Source of the DNA: Hydractinia symbiolongicarpus
Taxonomy: Eukaryota; Cnidaria; Hydrozoa; Anthoathecata; Hydractiniidae
Reading direction: 5' to 3'
Assembly (NCBI RefSeq): GCF_029227915.1
Contig: NC_079876.1
Coordinates: forward strand, 16,118,001 to 16,182,000
DNA: 64,000 nt
Part shown: piece by piece, positions 55,501 through 57,389 of the stretch
How positions within the stretch are numbered: position 1 is the stretch's first letter
Layout: the number at the start of each line of letters is the position of its first letter
Notes under the pieces: model-generated
Database searches by the model: none
The model's input: the letters and a program-made list of their open reading frames with translations, nothing else
Told to the model about the DNA's origin: nothing
Position numbers and translations under genes: made by a program

Positions 55501-57218
55501 ATAAATTTCATTGGCATTCTGATTTTGAAACAACTTAGTGCAATATTTTTATTTTAATTAATAAAATGTTGTTTTGTCATGTTTTAAAATTAACTTTGAT
55601 AGGTAGCAAAGGTATACAGAAATTAAATCCTGATAATGTCACCAATGGCCTAAAAAAACAGAAATTTCTTTTTTCCGTAATTTAATACCTGGGTTTGATG
55701 TTAATAACCTTAACAAGCGCAAATTTTCTCACTAACTGTTAATGTTGTACAAGTTAACTAAATTTGCCTGATTGTTGTGTAAACCACAACTATTTTTAAA
55801 AAATATTTCTTCTTAAAAAACAGATTGTGTTAAAAAGATTTTTGGCTTTCCTAAATTTTCTGATTTCCAGGTTTTTCTGTGTTTTTTTTAAAAAAATCTA
55901 GGTAGACCAAAATTTGTTAAAGTGTTGTCAGTCACACCAAAGAAAAATTAGGATTACTGTTGTATGTCTGCCTGTGAGCTTTTTGAAAGGTGAGAGGGGG
56001 GGGGATAAATTAAAAGCGCTAATGGAATCACACCCATAAATAGAGTAGTGACCTCTGTCAAATGCACGGATTTGGATATTGAATATAGTACATATTCAAT
56101 ATCCAAATCCGTGCATTTGTATTACTCAAAACAAGGGAAATGCCATAGATAAATTAAAAGCACAGAATCACATTTTGGATAGTCTCTTTTATCTGGGCAA
56201 TTTGTGTATCTACATTTTCAGAGAATATGAACGTTTTTAACCACTGATAAATCTTAAACAAACCAATATTAACTTTCAAGTCAATAAACTTCTTTGTATG
56301 CATATTTTGTATTTTTGATATTCAAAATAGGTACAAAAACACTAAATGAAGGCAATAAGACCACTACTGCTATGTTGAATTATTTAACTAATAAAGAATT
56401 AACAAACTCTCATAAAAATACATTTATCTTGTACCGCTATATCTGCCATGTGACGCAAAGTCTTGACTAGAATGGTATTTTTTTATTTTTTCAACCTAAA
56501 TCAATAATTAAATTTTCTTATAAGACATGCTAATACGAATGAAAACAAATTACCTTGCATTCATAACTTGTATAAGACGTTAATTCATTAACTGTTGCAG
56601 ATGTGTTTATCTTTGGTATATCATATGTAACAACCATTTCTCTACAATTAAGTCGACAACACTGAATTTTATATTTTGTTATATATTTCTTTTCGTTTGG
56701 GATCCATGAAAAAGTAATTGAAGTTGTTTTCTGAAGAGCAGCTGAAAATGTCTTGAGGGCTAAAAATAAGGCATATTTATTATAAGAATATAGGAAAAAT
56801 ATGAAAGAAGCACATTAGTAGGAACCTGATCATAAGTTATTCTTGGTAGCTAAGCATATCTAGGATGTCAAACCTGGGAATGACCATGTAAGATTAACAG
56901 TTGTTTTTACAGGAACAAGAGTATTTTGATACATATACTGATATGCACATGCATATTCTTTGGTACACTTAAACATTCCATTTTCGTTAACATTGCAATT
57001 GCCAAACTTCATTAAAAAATTGTTAATATCCTTCTTAAACGTAAGCAATGATTTATATAATGTAGTTGCATTTTGGTTTCTTTTGTCAGCAATTGTATAA
57101 TTTCCATCATTTGTGATGATTTTGTTATTCACACTCCATTGTATATTTGGATGTGTACCATATGCTGCACATTGTAAGCTGTTGTTTACTCTCGTCATCA
57201 CAACGTTAGGAAGTTTAT
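7608..57218 (-). CDS. Discoidin/Ig/FN3 receptor-type protein tyrosine phosphatase (49 exons, both ends incomplete)
   Basis: A multi-exon gene for a type I membrane receptor that should remove phosphate from phosphotyrosine on cytoplasmic targets when its ectodomain binds a ligand. The 49 exons listed in the following entries all have AG acceptors and GT donors, and the reading frame is kept through every junction (2 bases plus 2,603 codons). Domain order is Ig, FN3, three F5/8C, then Ig, FN3, three F5/8C again, then Ig, three FN3, membrane-proximal region, transmembrane helix, PTP D1, PTP D2. D1 keeps KNRY, WPD and the HCSAGVGRTG loop, which makes the family call firm. The first exon starts inside the gene (phase 1) with no signal peptide, and the last one stops before the end of D2, so both termini are missing. 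No transmembrane exon lies between modules A and B, which favours one gene over two tandem genes. A transcript across the 29.3-39.1 kb intron would settle this. Confidence 0.85.
9457..9612 (+). repeat. tRNA-derived SINE, degenerate
   Basis: Starting at GACCGGTAGCCTTGTGGTAG the sequence resembles a tRNA 5' half: the TAGCCTTGTGG stretch corresponds to a polymerase III A box and GGATTAAACCC, about 45 bases on, to a B box. No clean cloverleaf can be drawn, so it is a SINE head followed by an unrelated body rather than a tRNA gene. It sits in the intron between the D2 exons at 9075..9209 and 9997..10076, antisense to the phosphatase gene. Confidence 0.5.
10662..14054 (-). CDS. RPTP exons 36-43: catalytic phosphatase domain D1
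   Basis: Exons 13967..14054, 13742..13815, 13486..13522 (37 bases), 12971..13068, 12335..12454, 11389..11549, 11074..11209 and 10662..10814. The motifs of an active class I cysteine phosphatase appear in order: the phosphotyrosine loop KPKNRYANIVAYD, YINASHI, ASQGP, DFWQMVW, CEQYWP, the WPDHGVP loop with its general-acid aspartate, the P-loop HCSAGVGRTG with the nucleophilic cysteine and arginine, and the Q-loop MVQTEDQY. It hydrolyses phosphotyrosine on cytoplasmic proteins. The P-loop is split by an intron after the first two bases of the serine codon, and D2 is split at the same place. Confidence 0.95.
11030..11042. repeat. Cytosine homopolymer in a D1 intron
   Basis: Thirteen consecutive C residues, preceded by CCCCCT, in the intron just upstream of exon 43. 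A slippage-prone low-complexity tract with no evident function. Confidence 0.8.
14514..15505 (-). CDS. RPTP exons 34-35: cytoplasmic juxtamembrane segment
   Basis: Exons 15372..15505 (134 bases) and 14514..14653 (140 bases). The chain begins IRRHNNVRGKREHQD, a basic segment just inside the membrane, then an acidic serine-rich stretch (ILSDSERSTGM, EVNLSADMDEK) and the lead-in VDFPIYWERLKKD. The final part matches the helical lead-in that precedes D1 in receptor phosphatases. The serine-rich stretch could be phosphorylated, which is an inference only. Confidence 0.85.
15832..15952 (-). CDS. RPTP exon 33: transmembrane helix
   Basis: A 121-base exon. A glycine- and serine-rich linker (KSPKGSPTGGDSSN) leads into about 24 hydrophobic residues beginning TTTIAVVSVVVV and ending ALFII, followed by the basic stop-transfer residues R-I-R-R across the next junction. 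This fixes the topology: all domains at higher coordinates are outside, the phosphatase domains inside. It is the only membrane span found in the gene. Confidence 0.92.
16182..18788 (-). CDS. RPTP exons 27-32: membrane-proximal extracellular region
   Basis: Six exons: 18695..18788, 18085..18283, 17637..17679, 17261..17354, 16436..16712 and 16182..16230. The opening PYSPSVSLFK and PYTGPISSYE look like a diverged FN3 start. Later GPSNVKYYQIIV and the RAYYEGERFYSTPW stretch resemble the membrane-proximal part of classical receptor phosphatases, which is often cut by furin-like proteases. The tiny 43-base exon at 17637..17679 was placed because the flanking phases (0 and 1) require it and it gives an open frame with good borders. 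The join between the fourth and fifth exons uses the GTATGT donor at 17255-17260. Confidence 0.8.
19123..19470 (-). pseudogene. HIRAN-like domain fragment inside the Tigger element
   Basis: A minus-strand open frame reading FIGTRVSFTRDL, then EPDNHVDKFAVAII, GRFAKNVFYFLRS and GEGLQIPC. The EPDN..DKFAV start and the VMGH motif recall HIRAN-type domains found in DNA-repair helicases and in stand-alone invertebrate proteins. It lies where the transposase N-terminus would be expected but on the opposite strand. An open frame of about 115 codons remains, and a methionine occurs at 19410. Whether it was captured by the element or is part of an older host gene is unknown. The domain assignment is from memory of the motif pattern. 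Confidence 0.4.
19494..20491 (+). pseudogene. Tigger-type transposase (DDE_1) pseudogene
   Basis: Broken reading frames on the plus strand keep recognisable transposase parts: CVGGKHSKLRLT, KIGLVVDNCPAHPS with the second catalytic aspartate, then LIFLPPNAKLQPMGQGV, which in active enzymes reads QPMDQGV and supplies the third acidic residue. Here that aspartate is glycine, so the copy is dead besides having several stops. The last 89 codons (20222..20491) are an open frame for the C-terminal tail. The N-terminal CENP-B-type DNA-binding part is absent. The family performs cut-and-paste transposition at TA sites. Confidence 0.75.
21036..21430 (-). CDS. RPTP exons 25-26: fibronectin type III domain
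   Basis: Exons 21324..21430 (107 bases) and 21036..21225 (190 bases). The sequence has EPTEPRNISV, IYLNWKEPYQINGII, then LYPGTNYTIRIHATTGGGAGP, the typical E-F tyrosine corner and G-strand of an FN3 domain in receptor phosphatases. It is followed by a 2.2 kb intron that contains a Tigger-type element. Confidence 0.88.
21701..22120 (-). CDS. RPTP exons 23-24: fibronectin type III domain
   Basis: Exons 21900..22120 (221 bases) and 21701..21776 (76 bases). Landmarks are VPSIPRNVTL, ILVSWLQPEPVGGVI, YEIKYKEKY, LSNFQEYEVQ and the closing VRAYTKENFFIGPWSD strand. These are canonical FN3 features (WLxP, the tyrosine corner and the GPWS loop), close to the FN3 repeats of LAR-type phosphatases. Extracellular. 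Confidence 0.88.
22223..22486 (-). CDS. RPTP exon 22: fibronectin type III domain
   Basis: One 264-base exon in phase 1 to phase 1 encodes a complete FN3 domain: SPPNVNVI at the start, ATITISFGQ in the B-strand, DKLEPYTDYVITVSSYN in the E-F region and VSFKTAEG at the end. Unlike the other FN3 domains of this gene it is not interrupted by an intron. It is the first of the three FN3 repeats between the last Ig domain and the membrane-proximal region. Confidence 0.85.
22942..23310 (-). CDS. RPTP exon 21: third Ig-like domain
   Basis: A 369-base exon, phase 1 to phase 1. It starts HPKVEVLKSVA, then SIKCFVEAQPG (B-strand cysteine) and QEWNFP (C-strand tryptophan). Later come ISCDYSN and CYINYTCAAYYPG, which supply the F-strand cysteine and an extra pair. 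Sequons are very dense (NGSSN, NGTY, NMTD, NISC, NTTC, NYTC), as expected of a surface protein. It is not a close paralogue of the module A and B Ig exons. Confidence 0.82.
24018..25472 (-). CDS. RPTP exons 18-20: third F5/8C (discoidin) domain of module B
   Basis: Exons 25320..25472 (153 bases), 24319..24488 (170) and 24018..24162 (145). The translation has CMHKLGIEGN, SGLNNMIGDW, PWIQVCFDSQK, AVAIQGQGYYNDGRV, and then the best discoidin C-terminus in the gene: CVRLHPTSWNEHGC followed by MRWELLGC. Phases match exons 8-10. The final codon is split in phase with the third Ig exon. Confidence 0.88.
25546..26624 (-). CDS. RPTP exons 16-17: second F5/8C-like domain of module B
   Basis: Exons 26404..26624 (221 bases) and 25546..25678 (133 bases). 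The first gives CSSPVFPVQL, IRYHFGKRVTLTGLRL and DFHIRYGQ. The second gives LMFWFKEEIICKVIDI and ends IQFIGC. It matches exons 6 and 7 of module A in length, phases and the WF...IC..IDI pattern. The N-terminal third is shortened, so it is a diverged F5/8C domain. Confidence 0.8.
26698..27220 (-). CDS. RPTP exons 14-15: first F5/8C (discoidin) domain of module B
   Basis: Exons 26919..27220 (302 bases) and 26698..26836 (139 bases), separated by a very short 82-base intron. Landmarks are PCMQALGFENG, ARLNSDKFWC, LKIDLGRVMTVTGMALQG and the C-terminal ACLKVELYGC. It is the counterpart of exons 4 and 5 and a textbook discoidin sequence, probably able to bind an extracellular or surface ligand. Residue identity to the module A copy is moderate, so the two may differ in specificity. 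Confidence 0.88.
27588..28775 (-). CDS. RPTP exons 12-13: fibronectin type III domain of module B
   Basis: Exons 28564..28775 (212 bases) and 27588..27663 (76 bases). The translation shows SISFSWIPI, a CCRQNC cluster, the F-strand TTYKCK and the closing strand NWSTEISVK. The length and internal phase-0 split match exons 2 and 3 of module A. The domain leads directly into the first discoidin domain of module B. Extracellular spacer or ligand contact. Confidence 0.84.
28932..29276 (-). CDS. RPTP exon 11: Ig-like domain of module B
   Basis: A 345-base exon, phase 1 to phase 1. It opens with KLPNVVIRRV and keeps the Ig core LQCAAFG, NIQWS and FVCAYHY. It is a close paralogue of exon 1. Across about 130 bases (29119-29248 against 57060-57190) the two differ at only about two positions, far less than the neighbouring exons. 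Upstream lies a 9.9 kb intron full of transposon relics. Extracellular. Confidence 0.86.
30500..31236. repeat. Possible MITE with GGTCCGGGG ends and a long G/C hairpin
   Basis: The left end CTATGGTCCGGGG at 30500 and the right end CCCCGGACCGAATAGG at 31219-31236 form an inverted pair. Just inside the left end is a run of 19 G (30508-30526), nine bases, and 18 C (30536-30553). These can form a very stable stem, and the G run could form a quadruplex. The interior (30840-30945) repeats short CGGATTTT motifs in both orientations. No coding sequence. Confidence 0.5.
33525..34560 (+). pseudogene. PIF1/Helitron-type DNA helicase relic
   Basis: Several frames on the plus strand together show the family motifs in order: NEEQLAIADSI, the Walker A segment FLVGPGGTGKTFTYN, then VATCAWTGIAATLVQNG and RTVTHFSSYQS, VVERTGRAQF, HFNIKIGCVVML, LCNGTRLIVRNHHTN and a FPLTLSYALT C-terminal motif. 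These correspond to helicase motifs I to VI of PIF1-like enzymes carried by Helitron rolling-circle transposons. Stops and shifts break it at many points. I did not find the Rep nuclease half or clear element ends, so it could also be a host PIF1 pseudogene. Confidence 0.65.
35466..35711 (+). other. Unclassified 81-codon open frame, coding-like composition
   Basis: The frame has cysteine and aromatic residues (FHICEQIIKCYPCY) and an acidic segment (EAEDYPKIWP) and ends just past a CAG/GTAAAA site that could be a splice donor. I do not recognise it. It lies about 400 bases upstream of the Penelope-type relic on the same strand and may be a worn part of that element or chance. Confidence 0.2.
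36093..36345 (+). pseudogene. Penelope-like element GIY-YIG endonuclease relic
   Basis: Plus-strand text reads KDEICLESQCNIVYKIQC, then KDCDAFYDGET, and after a frame change LKQHAQEHKKAVHNANTDKN and EMVDHSWKNDHIID. This is the layout of the GIY-YIG nuclease at the C-terminus of Penelope-like retroelements: VYKI for the first motif, FYxGET for the second, then the EHKKAV helix. The isoleucine of the second motif is an aspartate and there are internal stops. The reverse transcriptase part was not found, so only a 3' stub remains. Confidence 0.6.
36755..38880 (-). mobile_element. 5'-truncated RLE-type LINE inserted into an older repeat
   Basis: The element runs on the minus strand from about 38880 down to about 36755. 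It has the 3' end of an open reading frame (see the entry at 37505) and a 3' untranslated part. A portion of that (37055-37165) recurs at 52590-52710, suggesting a second 3' fragment of the same family. The flanks (36440-36750 and 38880-39060) match one uninterrupted copy of another repeat at 49100-49620, which marks the insertion borders. The reverse transcriptase domain is missing through 5' truncation, typical of LINE insertion. Confidence 0.6.
37505..38878 (-). pseudogene. LINE ORF C-terminus: RLE endonuclease region fused to a ubiquitin-specific protease domain, frameshifted
   Basis: The first part (38878 to about 38560) reads RPDIVIFSNKLKRVIIIEL, then CPCEENTNYW, GWQVDFFVVEVGARAYCAR and LKRLGF, the pattern of the restriction-like endonuclease end of early-branching LINEs. 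The same frame continues, without a stop, through a proline- and lysine-rich linker into a USP catalytic core: GFVNKGNTCYANVILQAL (Cys box) and NSQQDVAEMLL. Near 38030 a one-base shift occurs. The other frame goes on with YRCNTC (zinc-ribbon half) and the His box YALVAVINHSGTLNSGHYW, then WYLCND and a stop at 37505. Catalytic Cys and His are both present. USPs cleave ubiquitin from proteins. Found inside a retroelement this is unusual. Confidence 0.7.
39144..40042 (-). CDS. RPTP exons 8-10: third F5/8C (discoidin) domain of module A
   Basis: Exons 39908..40042 (135 bases), 39434..39606 (173) and 39144..39318 (175). The translation begins CMNKLGLERR, has ARLNSLRYAW, IWLQVCFNETK and GVALQGLGYAWNDRI, and ends RLEIMGC. 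These are clear F5/8C landmarks. The C-terminal exon is rich in cysteine (HEMNC, EDQGC). The last codon is split after one base, in phase with the Ig exon at 28932..29276, which supports joining module A to module B. The frame also runs on to an in-frame stop if the donor is not used, so an alternative short form ending here cannot be excluded. Confidence 0.8.
40220..50248 (-). CDS. RPTP exons 6-7: second F5/8C-like domain of module A
   Basis: Exons 49992..50248 (257 bases) and 40220..40355 (136 bases), separated by a 9.6 kb intron. The first exon gives CSSSMNPDF at its start, then LRYDFGMEVTFTGI and NFQVRFGS. The second gives THWFDIPLICSIIDI and ends CIKIGFTGC. The fold is a diverged discoidin domain with the usual cysteines at both ends but a weak N-terminal signature. 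The same exon pair in module B is 221 and 133 bases. A large TIR transposon (40.93-48.18 kb) occupies most of the intron, so correct splicing has to skip it. Confidence 0.78.
41775..43457 (-). pseudogene. Transposon minus-strand gene, frameshifted, conserved TE-borne family
   Basis: Read from 43457 downwards, several joined frames give a continuous protein. It starts with a basic N-terminal part (ETRIRARIHKE), then a helix-turn-helix-like stretch (MTWDKENLLKEI, VGNWSELARKYGV). Further on are CDYRRGLIELAATLENK, a block FYGKYFHNLMIHALMQYRII followed by EDDERIFNMLKSITGN, the tryptophan-rich ICYGEGIWWREDDYG, and an acidic serine/threonine-rich tail (open 41772..42125). The YGKYFHNL...QYRI block is one I associate with transposon proteins common in cnidarians, but I cannot name the family. 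At least three frame changes make it non-functional. Confidence 0.5.
43611..43746. repeat. Minisatellite, six copies of a 23-24 base unit
   Basis: The unit contains TTGTATATATTGCCAAAAAC and is repeated at about 43611, 43635, 43658, 43681, 43705 and 43728, with spacing alternating between 23 and 24 bases and the last copy diverging. It lies between the two divergent transposon genes, so it may belong to their shared promoter or to transposase binding sites. Confidence 0.9.
43747..43800. repeat. Perfect 21-base inverted repeat next to the minisatellite
   Basis: Arms 43747-43767 (AAGATTTGCTTATAAATGTTT) and 43780-43800 are exact reverse complements around a 12-base spacer. It abuts the minisatellite and lies 194 bases ahead of the plus-strand gene start. 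Candidate protein-binding or cruciform site. Confidence 0.9.
43974..43994 (+). promoter_or_regulatory. TATA-like element ahead of the transposon plus-strand gene
   Basis: GGTATATAATG directly precedes the first methionine codon at 43994. The TATATAA string is placed very close to the start codon, so it may be chance in an AT-rich sequence. Confidence 0.2.
43994..46931 (+). pseudogene. Transposon plus-strand gene, DUF6589-like putative transposase, frameshifted
   Basis: The gene starts MSESHEKNLQ at 43994. After the DICQDEWG stretch a run of six G at 44123-44128 shifts the frame into the open frame 44075..44785, with HPPKVCNKHKAV, a CENCEVC cluster and a basic GRKRKR segment. Then follow 44824..45324 (GEQYDTISNWL, VGKTWHVAVENKVKLL), a stop, 45584..46321 (KKRQWLIVECDGLPF, a C-x2-C/H-x4-H-like segment, WVLLKPVGGHIEMN) and further pieces to 46931 with YITPEERRELNDV. 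The order and the KFSDMFW / PVYEKYFS pieces match transposon proteins with a DUF6589 region as far as I recall. At least five frameshifts or stops. Confidence 0.55.
44611..44633 (+). repeat. Telomere-type TTAGGG repeat inside the transposon gene
   Basis: Three tandem TTAGGG units plus a partial fourth, read as LGLGLGLV in the open frame without breaking it. TTAGGG is the usual metazoan telomere repeat. Confidence 0.85.
47247..47828 (-). CDS. Transposon accessory protein, 193 codons, apparently intact
   Basis: A complete open frame from MELHAYTGLP at 47828 to a stop at 47247. The N-terminal half has regular secondary-structure-like text (VVTIVRNKLGKIIMTGSPDF, LLLDGNPLVEVGQQF), the C-terminal half is strongly basic (KKPKKKVALD, TKTKRTYVRQAKK, LPKKKLRKMI). 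This looks like a small DNA- or RNA-binding protein. It lies between the plus-strand gene and the right terminal repeat, facing that gene. I do not recognise the family. No frameshift is visible, in contrast to its neighbours. An uninterrupted plus-strand frame overlaps it and is taken as its shadow. Confidence 0.5.
   Translation of the reverse strand: MELHAYTGLPVVTIVRNKLGKIIMTGSPDFKKLLLDGNPLVEVGQQFVHKWVDENLSLPKELPEVKSVSSPVVDKLPEQLRHSIPGAAQAVKNLVADFVVEQGSSNVSTLWPVKKRLPQPAKKPKKKVALDCSSSTKTKRTYVRQAKKVDEKRPPCIPFLPKKKLRKMIAASHRVKKMVGTCTQRTLDRVLYL
49100..49620. repeat. Dispersed repeat, copy 2 (uninterrupted)
   Basis: Matches the two separated segments of copy 1 at 36440-36750 and 38880-39060. 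It lies in the intron before exon 6. No coding content. Confidence 0.55.
50622..55354 (-). CDS. RPTP exons 4-5: first F5/8C (discoidin) domain of module A
   Basis: Exons 55050..55354 (305 bases) and 50622..50760 (139 bases). The translation starts PCMQPLGMES, continues with ARLNSASEWC and the IQIDLGGIMTITGLAIQG core, and ends VCIKVELYGC. This is the full N-to-C signature of an F5/8 type C domain, including the first and last cysteines that normally pair. Such domains bind collagen, glycans or phospholipids on the outer face of cells. The joining intron is 4.3 kb and holds LINE and other repeat pieces plus a partial duplicate of exon 4. The equivalent exons in module B are 302 and 139 bases. 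Confidence 0.85.
52480..52800 (-). mobile_element. LINE 3' fragment, second copy
   Basis: The segment 52590-52710 matches 37055-37165 in the 3' part of the LINE at 36.8-38.9 kb: both contain a GCGCCAG start, CTTGTGA.CTGGC, GTAGCTTTCCACAT and CTCAGCCTTACAC. No open frame of the LINE is present, so it is a short, 5'-truncated insertion. Confidence 0.5.
53450..53640. repeat. Partial copy of the 57.4-59.6 kb inverted-repeat family
   Basis: Shares ATAATAATACG, a GTGTGTCTGT stretch, TTCATTTTCCTTTGAT-like and TTCTTTGAAGT.ACCGAAAAA with the right arm at 59210-59310. Non-coding. Confidence 0.55.
53690..54263 (+). repeat. Repeat with TGACGTCA motifs and a chance 153-codon frame
   Basis: The block carries several TGACGTCA/GACGTCAT strings and a GGGTCACTAGGGACCACC palindromic segment. 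The open frame at 53802..54263 lacks any recognisable motif and is rich in residues expected from AT-rich spacer, so I treat it as non-coding repeat. Similar GACGTCA-bearing text occurs at 31060-31135. Confidence 0.4.
54376..54464 (-). pseudogene. Partial duplicate of phosphatase exon 4
   Basis: The 89-base stretch translates to MNIKYDIKDPSVLVELWEE and resembles the end of exon 4 (VNIKYGVKSPSDLVDLWQEE). It has a TTTCAG acceptor and a GTAAGT donor and ends in the same phase 0, but the N-terminal two thirds of the exon are absent. It could be a relic of an exon duplication or a rare alternative exon. Confidence 0.6.
55428..56759 (-). CDS. RPTP exons 2-3: fibronectin type III domain of module A
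   Basis: Exons 56554..56759 (206 bases) and 55428..55494 (67 bases) together encode one FN3 domain. The B-strand reads ITFSWIP, the F-strand TSYECK, and the last strand carries ETWSESV. It carries an unusual cysteine cluster (CCRLNC) in the C-C' region, which the module B copy also has (CCRQNC). The pair starts and ends in phase 1 with an internal phase 0 junction, the same split as exons 12 and 13. The domain is an extracellular spacer or binding module. Confidence 0.83.
56059..56119. repeat. Perfect 28-base inverted repeat in an intron
   Basis: Arms 56059-56086 and 56092-56119 are exact reverse complements around a 5-base loop (AGTAC). The core reads CACGGATTTGGATATTGAAT. It lies between phosphatase exons 2 and 3 and would form a strong hairpin in the pre-mRNA. 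Confidence 0.95.
56874..57218 (-). CDS. RPTP exon 1: Ig-like domain of module A
   Basis: A single 345-base exon, phase 1 at both ends, flanked by a TTTCAG acceptor and a GTTTGA donor. The translation has an Ig-type core: a B-strand cysteine in LQCAAYG, a C-strand tryptophan in NIQWS and an F-strand cysteine in YACAYQY, plus two further cysteines and several N-glycosylation sequons. The matching exon at 28932..29276 has exactly the same length and shares 33 consecutive identical residues. It lies outside the membrane, where such domains bind ligands or form receptor contacts. This is the most N-terminal exon I could find. Confidence 0.85.
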
Positions 57219-57389
57219 CTGAAAATAACATGACAGAACATCCATAAGGCATAATAAATGTCACGCAGGCTGTTAAGAAGCTTTTCCTGGAAAATGTAAG
57301 TCTGCTTGCTCAAGCAGCATAAAAACCAAAAGTCTAAAAATATCAAAGTTCTTACTATTATTGATTTTAAATCCAATTTAAACTCTAGC

